34,279 bases of DNA from Streptomyces sp. CBMA156 (GCF_014596515.1 NZ_MSJQ01000230.1:1-34279), one strand, 5' to 3'; positions 23,636-31,964 are shown, numbered from the stretch's first letter. A program made the numbers and translations. The notes: generated by a model from the sequence alone, not told the origin.

Positions 23636-24130
23636 ATGGAAACGGCACGCACACTCGTCCTGGTGGCGGCCACTGTCACCTGTGGACTGACCGCAGGACT
23701 GTTCTACGCCTACGCGTGCTCGGTCATGCCGGCGCTCGCACGGGTCGAGGACCGGACCTTCATCGAGGTCATGCAGCGCGTCAACGTGGCGATCCTGAAC
23801 GGCTGGTTCGTCCTCGGCTTCGTCGGCGCCCTGCTCGCCACCGCCGCCGCGGTCGCCCTGCACCTGCCCTCGGACGGGCACGACGTGCTGCCCGCGACCA
23901 TCGCCGCCCTGGTGCTGTACGTCGCCATGATCGGGGTCACCCGCTCGGTCAACATCCCGCTGAACGACGAGCTCGCCAAGGCCGGTTCGGCGCAGCGGAT
24001 CACCGACCCGGCCGGGGTGCGCGGCCGCTTCGAGGCGCGCTGGGTGCGGTTCAACGTGCTGCGCGCCCTGCTGTCGACCGGCGCCCTGGCCTGTCTCGCC
24101 TGGGCGTTGATCCTCAACGGGCACAGCTGA
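23636..24130 (+). CDS. DUF1772 (anthrone-oxygenase-like) membrane protein
   Basis: 164 aa with four predicted membrane helices: LVLVAATVTCGLTAGLFYAYA, WFVLGFVGALLATAAAVAL, ATIAALVLYVAMIGVT and LLSTGALACLAWALIL. Family marks are the FYAYACSVMPAL end of helix 1 and VNIPLNDELA after helix 3, plus FEARWVRFNVLR. Some DUF1772 relatives are small oxygenases that act on anthrones, but most are uncharacterised. The gene is divergent from the AraC regulator, its likely controller. ATG 23636 is the only start giving a full first helix. A paralog lies at 25124-25726. Confidence 0.87.
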   Translation: METARTLVLVAATVTCGLTAGLFYAYACSVMPALARVEDRTFIEVMQRVNVAILNGWFVLGFVGALLATAAAVALHLPSDGHDVLPATIAALVLYVAMIGVTRSVNIPLNDELAKAGSAQRITDPAGVRGRFEARWVRFNVLRALLSTGALACLAWALILNGHS

Positions 24131-24168
24131 AGCCGAGGACGGGCTGACCGCCGACAGGCCGACCGTCG

Positions 24169-24194
24169 TCGTGCCCGGCTGAGCCCGGGCACGA
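24169..24194. terminator. Bidirectional terminator
   Basis: Perfect 10-bp arms TCGTGCCCGG and CCGGGCACGA with a 6-nt loop sit between the convergent ends of the DUF1772 gene (stop 24130) and the deacetylase gene (stop 24224). Confidence 0.85.
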
Positions 24195-24223
24195 CCGGAG
24201 CCACCCTCCGCCGCCGACCGGAC

Positions 24224-24919
24224 TCAGCCGCAGAGGGTGGCGAAGCCGTACCCGCGCGACTTCAGCGCGGAGATGATCCCGGGCAGCGCGGCGACCGTCT
24301 GACTGCGGTCGCCGCCGCCGTCGTGCAGCAGGATCACCGATCCCGGACGGACGTTGTTCAGCACCCGCGAGCGGATCGCGGACGTACCGGGCCTGGACCA
24401 GTCCGCCGGGTCCACCGACCAGAGCACGACCTGCTTGCCGAGCGACGCGGCCTTCGAGCGCACCGTGCCGTTGACCGCCCCGTACGGCGGGCGCAGGCAC
24501 GTCGGGGTGCGGCCGGTCTGCGCGCGGATGGCCCGATCGGTGTCCACCAGCTGGGAGTTGAGCGCGGAGGCGGAGAGCTTGCGCAGGTCCGGGTGCGACC
24601 AGGAGTGGTTCTGCACGCTGTGGCCCTGCCGGGCGACCTGCGCGGTCAGCGAGGGGTGGGCGGCGACGTTCTGCCCGATCTCGAAGAAGGTCGCGCGCAC
24701 CCCGTACCGGGCGAGCGTCGTCAGGACCCTGGGCGTGTGGGCGGGGCTGGGGCCGTCGTCGAAGGTCAGGTAGACCACCTTGCCGCCCCCGGGGCCGGCC
24801 GCCTCCGCCTCCGCGGCGGGCAGGGCCACCGCCGCGCCCGCCGCCAGGGCGACGACGAGCGCGCCGATCGCGGCCCTGAACCTGCCGACTGCCCTGCGCC
24901 TGACGGGTCGTACGGACAT
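24224..24919 (-). CDS. Secreted polysaccharide deacetylase (NodB domain)
   Basis: 231 aa. An Arg-rich N-region (RPVRRRAVGRFR) and a hydrophobic stretch ALVVALAAGAAVAL end in AEAEAAG, an export signal. The CE4 NodB domain is complete: motif 1 YLTFDDGP (D54, D55), motif 2 HSWSHPDL (H105, H109), motif 3 RPPYG (143-147), motif 4 DPADWSRPG, motif 5 VILLHDGG. It removes acetyl groups from chitin oligomers or peptidoglycan in a metal-dependent way outside the cell. ATG 24919 was chosen because it gives the signal peptide and is preceded by an AGGGGG-rich stretch. Neighbours give no pathway link. Confidence 0.92.
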   Translation of the reverse strand: MSVRPVRRRAVGRFRAAIGALVVALAAGAAVALPAAEAEAAGPGGGKVVYLTFDDGPSPAHTPRVLTTLARYGVRATFFEIGQNVAAHPSLTAQVARQGHSVQNHSWSHPDLRKLSASALNSQLVDTDRAIRAQTGRTPTCLRPPYGAVNGTVRSKAASLGKQVVLWSVDPADWSRPGTSAIRSRVLNNVRPGSVILLHDGGGDRSQTVAALPGIISALKSRGYGFATLCG

Positions 24920-25123
24920 GCCTGCCCCCTGCGGTCGGAACTCCCGTGCCGCGGCCAGTCTGCTCCCGGCGGCGCCCCCGCCGCGACCCGTCCCCGGTCG
25001 CGAGCGAACGGAATCGGCCAGCCGCGCGACGGGCGGCCGGAGGAACGGCGTCAACGGGGTGAGCGCGAACGGCGAAGGCCCCCGGCGGGGTTCCGCCGGG
25101 GGCACCTGCGAGGGGTACGGCGT

Positions 25124-25726
25124 TCAGCGCCCCGCGCGGCCGTGCAGCACCAGGGAACGGGTCAGGGCGAGCAGACCGCCGGTGCAGAGCGCGGTGCGGA
25201 GCATGTTGACCGGCACCCAGCTGTCCGCGAACTTGGCCCGCACGGCGGCGAGGTCGTGGATCCGGGACGGGTCACCGGCCGCCGCCAGCTCGTTGTTCAG
25301 CGGGATGTTGACGCCCATGGTGACGATCAGCGCCACCACGTACAGCGCTGTGGCGGCCGCCGCCCACAGCGCCGCCTGGCGCTGTCCGGCCTTGCGCTGG
25401 AGCCAGGCGGCGATGCCGGTGGCGAGGAACGCCCCGATGAAGACCAGGCCGAACAGGCCGTTCCCGTCGATCGCCTTGTTGATGTGCTGCATCGCCGTCA
25501 CATAGGTGCGGTCGTCGCCCGCCGCCAGGCCCGGCATCACCGAGACGTCGAAGGCGAAGAACAGGCCGGCCATCAGGCCCATCGCGATGGTGGCGCCGAC
25601 CAGCAGCGGCCCGGCGGCCTTGCTCCGGGTGCCGGGCACGGCCGGGGCCGTGCCGCCCGGCGCGAGGCCGGTGAAGGACTGGGCGGCGGTGTAGGAAGCA
25701 GGGGTCGCGGTCTGGTTCGCGCGCAT
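25124..25726 (-). CDS. DUF1772 membrane protein, paralog
   Basis: 200 aa. A 38-residue polar leader precedes four helices: AGPLLVGATIAMGLMAGLFFAF, GLFGLVFIGAFLATGIAAWL, AALWAAAATALYVVALIVTMG and LRTALCTGGLLALTRSLVL. It shares VSVMPGLAA, GVNIPLNNELAAAG and a similar FADSWVPVNMLR with the protein at 23636-24130. ATG 25726 has GAAGGAAT 6-7 nt upstream. Function unknown; the two paralogs flank the deacetylase gene, which suggests a duplicated unit. No operon partner downstream. Confidence 0.87.
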   Translation of the reverse strand: MRANQTATPASYTAAQSFTGLAPGGTAPAVPGTRSKAAGPLLVGATIAMGLMAGLFFAFDVSVMPGLAAGDDRTYVTAMQHINKAIDGNGLFGLVFIGAFLATGIAAWLQRKAGQRQAALWAAAATALYVVALIVTMGVNIPLNNELAAAGDPSRIHDLAAVRAKFADSWVPVNMLRTALCTGGLLALTRSLVLHGRAGR

Positions 25727-25905
25727 AGGTATTCCTTCGGTCTCCCCGGTCCCCGCCCGACGCGGGGACCCTCCCGGCGTCCGGGCCGCCGGCCTCCTCA
25801 CCGCTCCCGGCCGCGGCCGGGTGGTCGGTCAGGGGGCCGGCGCCGCCCGGCGCCGACGATCAACTGAACTGCCGTACTGGCGACAGGTGTTGCCCTTGCG
25901 GATGG

Positions 25906-26742
25906 TCACGTGTTCCACACGCCCGTGGCGGCGGCGGCCCGGGCGTAGTCGGCGAAGTCCCGCGGCTCACGCCCCAGCGCCCGCCGCACCCCGTCACCCA
26001 GCGAAGCGTTGCGCCCGTCCAGGATCACCGAGAACAGCTCAGCGAAGTCCGCCGGCAACCCCGCCTCCACCAGCACCTTCCGGTACGACTCCGCCGACAC
26101 CGCCACGAACCGCACCTCACGCCCCGTCGCCCGCGACAACTCCACCGCCACATCCGCGAACGACAACAGCCGCGGCCCCGTCAGCTCGTACACCTCCCCC
26201 GCGTGCCCCGCCTCCGTCAACGCCGCCACCGCCACATCCGCGATGTCCTCCACATCCACGAACGGCTCCACCGCACCACCCACCGGCAACGCCAACTCCC
26301 CCGCCAGCACCGGCTCCAGGAAGAACGACTCGTCGAAGTTCTGGTCGAACCACGCACACCGCACCACCGTCCACGCGGCCCCCGACTCCATCACCGCCTT
26401 CTCCCCCGCCTCCGCGGCCTCCTCACCACGCCCCGACAACAGCACCAGCCGCCCCACACCCCGCTCCGCCGCCAACCGCGAGAACGCCCCCACCGCCTCC
26501 ACCGCACCCGGGAACGCCAGATCCGGGTAGTACGTCAGATACGCCGCACTTACACCCTTCAACGCCCCCGCCCACGTCCCCTCGTCATGCCAGTCGAACG
26601 GCACCGCACCCGAACGCGACCCCACCCGCACCTCGTACCCCCGGGCCGTCAGCCGCCCCGCCACCCGACGGCCCGTCTTCCCCGTCCCGCCGACCACCAG
26701 CACGACACCGGACTCGACGGCGAGATCCACCACACCAGCCAT
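25906..26742 (-). CDS. NmrA-like NAD(P)-binding oxidoreductase
   Basis: 278 aa, an atypical SDR. VVLVVGGTGKTGRRVAGRL is the dinucleotide site, LVLLSGRGEEAAEAGEKAVMESG the middle segment, WTVVRCAWFDQNFDESF the typical ending of the NmrA fold, and PFVDVEDIADVAVAALTE the next conserved block. Such proteins are reductases or redox-sensing regulators. The C-terminal DGRNASLGDGVRRALGREPRDFADYARAAAATGVW matches relatives. ATG 26742 is chosen over the long upstream frame because GAGGGTGATCGAG precedes it. Third positions are almost all G (gcg, gtg, acg), so the + strand is C-rich as in the central cluster while neighbours are ordinary, which hints at a separate origin. Confidence 0.9.
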   Translation of the reverse strand: MAGVVDLAVESGVVLVVGGTGKTGRRVAGRLTARGYEVRVGSRSGAVPFDWHDEGTWAGALKGVSAAYLTYYPDLAFPGAVEAVGAFSRLAAERGVGRLVLLSGRGEEAAEAGEKAVMESGAAWTVVRCAWFDQNFDESFFLEPVLAGELALPVGGAVEPFVDVEDIADVAVAALTEAGHAGEVYELTGPRLLSFADVAVELSRATGREVRFVAVSAESYRKVLVEAGLPADFAELFSVILDGRNASLGDGVRRALGREPRDFADYARAAAATGVWNT

Positions 26743-27105
26743 CTCGATCACCCTCACTCGGAGTAGGAACCGTTCGGATCGGCGGACCCGCCGGGGTTCC
26801 GTGAACCCCGCGTGTCCGTCCTCGTGTCCACCAGTCAAGGCCACCGCGGGCCGGCGGACCATAGCCTCCGCACTCAGTTCCATGCGCGAGCGTCTACGAC
26901 CCGTCGCGTCTCCTCCGCCGTCCACCAGAACACACCCAAGCCGCCACGAACCACCCGTCTCGACCCGGTCTCCAGCGGCCCTTGAGCCCCCGCGGCCGGG
27001 GAGCGGAACGGTGTGGCGGACGGCGGCGCGGGGCGCTATGCTCCCCGCGATGACCACTCACCCTGCTCTCAGATCGGGGGTCCCGTCCGCGAAGTGTGAG
27101 TGCTG
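26743..27105. other. Spacer with leader region of the MoxR/VWA operon
   Basis: About 360 bases. The left half probably carries the promoter of the leftward NmrA-like gene; nothing clear was seen. The right half has a possible -10 TATGCT at 27037-27042 followed 7 nt later by a small open frame (27050-27106). Confidence 0.5.
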
Positions 27106-27106
27106 A
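27050..27106 (+). CDS. Possible leaderless 18-codon leader peptide
   Basis: The frame reads MTTHPALRSGVPSAKCEC and stops with TGATG, where the last A begins the next gene, a classic coupling overlap. TATGCT lies 7 nt before the ATG, the spacing of leaderless actinomycete mRNAs; a -35 box is weak. The peptide begins MTTHPA while the downstream protein begins MPTHPAHG, an odd duplication of start-region sequence. It may simply be a longer 5' part of a leader without function. Confidence 0.3.
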   Translation: MTTHPALRSGVPSAKCEC

Positions 27107-27117
27107 TGCCCACTCAC
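27096..27117 (+). promoter_or_regulatory. Hairpin with the start codon in its loop
   Basis: Perfect 7-bp arms GTGAGTG and CACTCAC enclose an 8-nt loop containing ATG 27106. In mRNA this could hide or present the start, with translation of the leader frame opening it. Confidence 0.45.
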
Positions 27118-28503
27118 CCCGCGCACGGGAACGACTCCCGCCTCTCCTTCTGGCGGCGCGTACGCGAGTACGCCGTGCCGCCCTCCATGATCGAAGCCGC
27201 CTCCGCCCGCCGCCTGGCCGGCGACTGGGCCGGGGCCTGTGCCGCCGCCAACGTCGAGGTCGGCTTCCGGCTGCGGGACGTCGCCCGCGTGCACGGCCGG
27301 GAACTCGCCGGCCGGCTGCGGGACGATCTGCGCCGCCTCGCACCCGACCTGCTGCGCTGGCACCTGCCGAGGACCGCTCCCGACGGGCTACTGCGGCCCG
27401 GGCTCACCGTGCCGCTGGCCCGGTACCCGGGCGAGCCTCAGGTCGTTCTCGTGGTCCGCACACCGCCCGCCTGGGCGGAGTACGGGCAGCGGATCGCCCT
27501 GGCCCTCTGGGACGGCTCCGAGGACGACGGCCGGTCGCCGCACCCGCATCCGCATCCCAGCCGACGGTTCCGCCACGACCTGCACCGCCACCTCTGGGAT
27601 GCCGGGCGCAGCACGGAACTGGCGGTCAGGGCCGGTTCGGGAGGTCCGCCGACGGGCGCTCCCGGCAACGGCCTCGGCGATCCCCCGCCGCACTGCGCCG
27701 TCGACCGCTGCGCCGTCGACCGCTGGGCCGTCGACCGCTGGGCCGCCGAGGCCGAACTGTTGCTGCGCGCCGACGGGCGCCCCGCCGGGCCCGTCGTGGT
27801 GCGGCTCGGACGTCGCAGGCGGCTGCTGCTCGGGCCGGACGGGTCGACGGCGGAGGCCTCCGGGGACACCTCGGCATTGCCGCTGCTGCCCGACGCCGCG
27901 ACCTGGGTGCCACCGGACCTCGGCCTGCTCCGCAGCGGCGCGATCCAGCCCGACGGGCTGCATCCGCTGGTGGCGGCCGCACTGGCGCCCGGCCACCGAA
28001 CCCGGACGCAGGAGTCCTCTCGGCCCTGGCCGCAGCGGCTGGTGGACTGCCGAGGGGCGCGGCACCGGATCGGGCTGGTCGACGGGGTGCTCGCCCCGCT
28101 CGACCACGACACGGCCGAGCTGCGCCGCGAGGAACTGCTGGCCGCCCTGTCCGGCACCCCGCTGCCCTGCCTGCGGGCGGTCGACCTCACGCACCGCCGG
28201 CCGCACGAACTGGCCGGCGTGCGCGAACGGTTGGACCACGGCGACACCGCCGGGGCACTGGCCCTGGTCGAGGCCCTGCTCGGCCCGGAGGCGGTGCTGC
28301 GCGAGGGGCCGCTGCGGGACGAGCTGGCGGCGGCCGCCGAACGGCGGATCGCCTACGGCCTCTACCGCTCAGGCCTGACCGGGCCGGGGATCGTCACCCA
28401 CCGGTCGCCGCGGGCGACCCGCGGCACACGCCCGGACGGCACCGCCCTCCGTCCGCACCACGCCACCTACCGGGCCCGGCCCCGACTGGCCTCGCTCCGC
28501 TGA
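27106..28503 (+). CDS. Unknown protein, first gene of a MoxR/VWA operon
   Basis: 465 aa, no domain recognised. Seen are an Arg-rich start (FWRRVREYAVPPSMIEAASARRLAGDWAGACAAANVEV), a His/Pro-rich patch HPHPHPSRRFRHDLHRHLW, a 5-residue repeat (CAVDR CAVDR WAVDR WAAEA at about residues 197-216), a hydrophobic strand-rich middle (VVVRLGRRRRLLLGPDG), and a C-terminal helical part AGALALVEALLGPEAVLREGPLRDELAAAAERR. It is soluble by appearance. It lies 52 nt before the ATPase gene, all three genes in one direction, and in actinomycetes such a protein is a recurring companion of the MoxR/VWA pair, so a role as client-recognition or scaffold is inferred. Start by TGATG coupling; a GTG at 27100 is the alternative. 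Confidence 0.68.
   Translation: MPTHPAHGNDSRLSFWRRVREYAVPPSMIEAASARRLAGDWAGACAAANVEVGFRLRDVARVHGRELAGRLRDDLRRLAPDLLRWHLPRTAPDGLLRPGLTVPLARYPGEPQVVLVVRTPPAWAEYGQRIALALWDGSEDDGRSPHPHPHPSRRFRHDLHRHLWDAGRSTELAVRAGSGGPPTGAPGNGLGDPPPHCAVDRCAVDRWAVDRWAAEAELLLRADGRPAGPVVVRLGRRRRLLLGPDGSTAEASGDTSALPLLPDAATWVPPDLGLLRSGAIQPDGLHPLVAAALAPGHRTRTQESSRPWPQRLVDCRGARHRIGLVDGVLAPLDHDTAELRREELLAALSGTPLPCLRAVDLTHRRPHELAGVRERLDHGDTAGALALVEALLGPEAVLREGPLRDELAAAAERRIAYGLYRSGLTGPGIVTHRSPRATRGTRPDGTALRPHHATYRARPRLASLR
27694..27747 (+). repeat. 15-bp in-frame tandem repeat
   Basis: TG(C/G)GCCGTCGACCGC repeated three times plus a partial fourth copy. The length is a multiple of three, so copy changes keep the frame. 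Confidence 0.85.
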
Positions 28504-28555
28504 CGTCGGCGCGCCCGAAAACCCTTCCGCACCAGACCCCTTGAGGTGATCACCC

Positions 28556-29803
28556 ATGCCCTTTCCCATGCCCTTTCCCGTGCCCGAAACCGCCCGCCTC
28601 GACGTCGCCCGGCAGCTGCTCGACCTGCTGGCCGACACCATCACCGAACCACGCGCCGACACCCAGCTGGAGGCGCTCACCCTGGCCGTCGCCGCCGACC
28701 TGCCCGTCCTGCTCTGGGGCGAGCCCGGCATCGGCAAGACCGCCGCGCTCAACCAGCTCGCCGAGGCCCTGGACCTGCCGCTGACCACCGTCATCGCCAG
28801 CGTCCACGAACCCTCCGACTTCTCCGGGCTGCCCATCGTCGGCGACGACCCTGCGCAGCAGGGCGTCCCGCTGGCCCCGCCGGACTGGGCGGTGCGCCTG
28901 GTGCGGGCCGGACGCGGGCTGCTGTTCCTGGACGAGCTGTCCACCGCGCCGCCCGCCGTCCAGGCCGCACTGCTCCGGCTGGTCCTGGAACGGCGCATCG
29001 GCGCCCTGCAACTCCCGCCCGGCATACGGATCGTGGCCGCCGCCAACCCGCGCTCCTCGGCGGCCGACGGCTGGGAGCTGAGCCCGCCGCTGGCCAACCG
29101 CTTCGTCCACCTCCAGTGGGCGCACGACCACGAGGTGGTGGTGCGCGGCCTCGGCGGGGTCTGGCCGGTGGCCACCCTGCCCGGGCTCGACCGGCGGGCG
29201 CTGCCGGAGGCCGTCGCGCTGGCGCGGCGGGCCGTGTGCGGGCTGCTGGCGGTCCGGCCCGAGCTGGTGCACCGGCTGCCCACCACCGAGACCCGGCGCG
29301 GCGGCGCCTGGCCGTCGCCGCGCAGCTGGGACATGACGCTGCGGCTGGTCGCCTTCGCGACCGCGGCCGGCTCCTCCCGGGAGGTGCTGTCGTTGCTGGT
29401 CCGGGGCGCGGTCGGGGACGGCCCCGGGCTGGAGCTGATGGCGCACATGGAGCGGATGGACCTGCCGGACCCGGAGGACCTGCTCGCCGACCCGGCCGGC
29501 GCGGTGCTGCCGGAGCGCGGGGACCTGCGCCAGGCGGTGCTGGACGGGGTGGTCGCGGCGGTGCGCAACCGGCCGGAGCGGGAGCGCTGGGACGCGGCCT
29601 GGGCGCTGCTGGTCCGGGCGCTGGAGACCGGGGCACCGGACGTACTGGTCGTCCCGGCCACCACGCTGGCCTCGCTGCGCCGGGAGGACTGGGACGTGCC
29701 GGCGGCGATCGAGCACCTGGCGTCGGCGGTGGAACTGTCCCGGCGGGCGGACCGGGCCGCCGCCCGGGTCGCGGTCGGGGCTGCCGCCGGGGCCGGGAGG
29801 TGA
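28556..29803 (+). CDS. MoxR-type AAA+ ATPase
   Basis: 415 aa. Walker A is GEPGIGKT (55-62), Walker B LLFLDE (122-127), sensor 1 lies in IRIVAAANPRSS, and the arginine-bearing LANRFVHLQW follows. The lid region has PSPRSWDMTLRLVAFA. MoxR ATPases act as chaperones that insert metals or assemble complexes together with a VWA-domain protein, which here is encoded next with a 4-nt overlap (GTGA). The N-terminus repeats MPFPMPFPVP, encoded by CCTTTCCCATG-like repeats. Start ATG 28556 has TTGAGGTGA upstream at about 8 nt; a Met four codons later is also possible. Confidence 0.92.
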   Translation: MPFPMPFPVPETARLDVARQLLDLLADTITEPRADTQLEALTLAVAADLPVLLWGEPGIGKTAALNQLAEALDLPLTTVIASVHEPSDFSGLPIVGDDPAQQGVPLAPPDWAVRLVRAGRGLLFLDELSTAPPAVQAALLRLVLERRIGALQLPPGIRIVAAANPRSSAADGWELSPPLANRFVHLQWAHDHEVVVRGLGGVWPVATLPGLDRRALPEAVALARRAVCGLLAVRPELVHRLPTTETRRGGAWPSPRSWDMTLRLVAFATAAGSSREVLSLLVRGAVGDGPGLELMAHMERMDLPDPEDLLADPAGAVLPERGDLRQAVLDGVVAAVRNRPERERWDAAWALLVRALETGAPDVLVVPATTLASLRREDWDVPAAIEHLASAVELSRRADRAAARVAVGAAAGAGR

Positions 29804-31044
29804 GCGGGGCCGCCGCGCTGGATGTGGCCAAACTGTACGCCGCCCGCCTCCAGGCCGTCCGGGCCCGGCCGTACCTGGCGACCGCGCTGTTCGCCCTGCG
29901 GCTGGTGGAGTCCCGCCAGGTGCCGACGATGGGCGTGGACCGCCACTGGCGCTGCTACGCCTCGCCGGGCTTCGTCGACCGCACCTCGGTGGAGGAACTC
30001 GCCTCGGTCTGGGTCCACGAGGTGTCGCACCTGCTGCGGGACCACCACGGGCGCGGCGACCGCCTCGCCAGGGCCCTCGGGCTGCGCGGACCGGCCGCCC
30101 GGCTGCGGATGAACGTCGCCGCCGACTGCGAGATCAACGACGACGTGTTCGGCGACGGGCTCGTCACCCCCGAGAGCGCCGTGACACCGGACTTCCTCGG
30201 ACTGCCGGACGGGCAGCTGATGGAGGACTACCTCGACCGCATCCGGGTCGACCTGCACGTGCGGGAGCTGGCCTGGCTGGACTGCGGCAGCGGCGCCGAC
30301 GGCCTGGAGCGGCCCTGGGAGCTGGGCCCGGACGGCGCCCACGGGCTGTCCCCGCAGGAGCAGGACGCCATCCGCTTCCGGGTCGCCGAGGGCATCCGGG
30401 GCCGCCCCGGCGACGCCCCCGAGGGCTGGCAGCGGTGGGCCGAGGAGGCGTTCCACCCGCCGCAGCCGTGGCGGCAGCTGCTGGGTGCGGCGGTGCGCTC
30501 GGCGGCCTCCGGAGCGGGCACGGGCGGGGACTACAGCTACGGACGTCCGTCCCGCCGCTCGACCGGCCTGCCGGGCGTGGTGCTGCCGAGCCTGCGGCGG
30601 CGCCCGCCCCGGGTGTCGGTGGTCGTCGACACCTCAGGGTCGGTCTCGGACGAGGAACTGGGCAGCGCGCTGCTGGAGGTCACGGCGATCGGCCGGGCGG
30701 TCGGCGGGCGCCTGGACCAGGTCACCGTGGTCTCCTGCGACGCGGCCGCCCACACCGTCCAGCCGGTCTGCCGGGCGTCGGGCGTCCAGCTGATCGGCGG
30801 TGGGGGCACCGACCTGCGGACGGGCTTCGCGGCGGCGCTGCGGACCCGGCCGCGGCCGGACGTGGTGGTGGTGCTGACGGACGGGCAGACCCCCTGGCCG
30901 GAGGTCGCGCCGTCGTGCCGCACGGTGGTGGGCCTGTTCCCCCGGCCGAGCCGGTACGACGAGGACGCCGAGGACGCCGAGAACGAGGAGGAGTACCGGC
31001 CGGACGAGCCGCCTGAGTGGGCCCGGGTGGTGACCATCGGCTGA
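29800..31044 (+). CDS. Putative metallopeptidase with VWA-like domain (DUF2201 type)
   Basis: 414 aa. The N-terminal half has a zinc-protease-like HEVSHLLRDHH (HExxH, H73-E74-...-H77) and NVAADCEINDD, whose acidic residue E111 could be the third ligand. The C-terminal half has a MIDAS motif VVVDTSGSVSD (D277, S279, S281), GGGGTDLRTGF and VVLTDGQTPWP, a von Willebrand A fold. Together this is the DUF2201 layout. The pair with MoxR suggests ATP-driven remodelling of a client. GTG 29800 overlaps the ATPase stop in GTGA, with GGGAGG just upstream. The acidic tail (EDAEDAENEEEYRPDE) is notable. Confidence 0.9.
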   Translation: MSGAAALDVAKLYAARLQAVRARPYLATALFALRLVESRQVPTMGVDRHWRCYASPGFVDRTSVEELASVWVHEVSHLLRDHHGRGDRLARALGLRGPAARLRMNVAADCEINDDVFGDGLVTPESAVTPDFLGLPDGQLMEDYLDRIRVDLHVRELAWLDCGSGADGLERPWELGPDGAHGLSPQEQDAIRFRVAEGIRGRPGDAPEGWQRWAEEAFHPPQPWRQLLGAAVRSAASGAGTGGDYSYGRPSRRSTGLPGVVLPSLRRRPPRVSVVVDTSGSVSDEELGSALLEVTAIGRAVGGRLDQVTVVSCDAAAHTVQPVCRASGVQLIGGGGTDLRTGFAAALRTRPRPDVVVVLTDGQTPWPEVAPSCRTVVGLFPRPSRYDEDAEDAENEEEYRPDEPPEWARVVTIG

Positions 31045-31094
31045 GCGGCCGGGTCCTCGGCCGGGTCGGGAACGGGCAACGGGCAACGGGCCCG

Positions 31095-31928
31095 TCAGCG
31101 GAAGGCGGCGAGGTTCTCGGCGACCCACCGGTGGAACGGCCTGGCGGCAGCCCCGGTGACCCTCCCGACCGTGTCGCGCACCGCCAGCAGCTCGTCGTTG
31201 ACGTCCCCGCCCGTCACGTCCAGCACCGCGTCCGCGGCCTCGGCGCCCAGGGCCGCGGACAGCTGCCGGTGGGCCTCCTCCCGGCCGGTCTCCGCGAAGG
31301 GCACCTCCCGGCCCAGGGCCGCCGCGATGGCCGCCGCCTGCTGCCGGGGCGTCACCCGCTCCGGCCCGGTCAGCGCGTACGCCCGGCCCCGGTGCCCCGG
31401 CTCGGTCAACGCCACGCGCGCCACCGCCGCGATGTCGGCGGGGTGGATCGTGGGCAGCCCGGTGTCCGCGTACGGCACCCGGACCGTCCGGCGCTCGCGG
31501 ATCGACGCCGCCCACCACAGGGTGTTCGAGGCGAACTGCGTCGGCCGGAGCACCGTCCACGCCATGCCGCTGTCCTCCAGCAGCCGCTCGACGGCCAGGT
31601 TCTCCCGGGCGGGGCCCAGGTGCGGATGCGTCAGGACGGTGATGGAGGACACCAGCACCACGTGCTCGACGCCGGCCCGGCCGGCGGCTTCGAGGATGTC
31701 GGCATCGGGGCCGAGCCGGGACACCAGGAACAGCGAGCGCACCCCGTCGAGCGCGGGCGCCAGGGCGGCCGGGTCGGCGAAGTCGCCCTTCCACGCCGCC
31801 ACCCCCGCGGGGAACGAGGCCCGGGCGGCGTCCCGGGTGAGCCCCCGGACGGGGCCCGCGCCGTGCGCGTGCAGTTCTCCGAGCAGGGAACGTCCGATGT
31901 TCCCGGTCGCTCCTGTCACAAGAATCAT
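31095..31928 (-). CDS. NmrA-like NAD(P)-binding oxidoreductase under SoxR-box promoter
   Basis: 277 aa, an atypical SDR. ILVTGATGNIGRSLLGEL is the nucleotide site (residues 2-19), VEHVVLVSSITVL and AWTVLRPTQFASN are the usual middle segments, and TIHPADIAAVARVALTEPGHRGRAYALTGPE the third. Relatives reduce quinones or other small molecules. ATG 31928 is preceded by CGGGAGCGGG. A palindromic SoxR-type box in a 19-bp promoter spacer starts 37 nt upstream (31965-31995), so expression is likely induced by redox-cycling compounds. It shares family but little detailed sequence with the gene at 25906-26742. Confidence 0.92.
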   Translation of the reverse strand: MILVTGATGNIGRSLLGELHAHGAGPVRGLTRDAARASFPAGVAAWKGDFADPAALAPALDGVRSLFLVSRLGPDADILEAAGRAGVEHVVLVSSITVLTHPHLGPARENLAVERLLEDSGMAWTVLRPTQFASNTLWWAASIRERRTVRVPYADTGLPTIHPADIAAVARVALTEPGHRGRAYALTGPERVTPRQQAAAIAAALGREVPFAETGREEAHRQLSAALGAEAADAVLDVTGGDVNDELLAVRDTVGRVTGAAARPFHRWVAENLAAFR

Positions 31929-31964
31929 GTGCCCGCTCCCGTCATCCGATGGCCGGTCACGGGA

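Noticed and set aside
25834..25860. Terminator between the second DUF1772 gene and the NmrA-like gene
   Set aside because: GGCGCC repeats are present but the stem is short and lies upstream of the DUF1772 start on that strand; common by chance at this GC.
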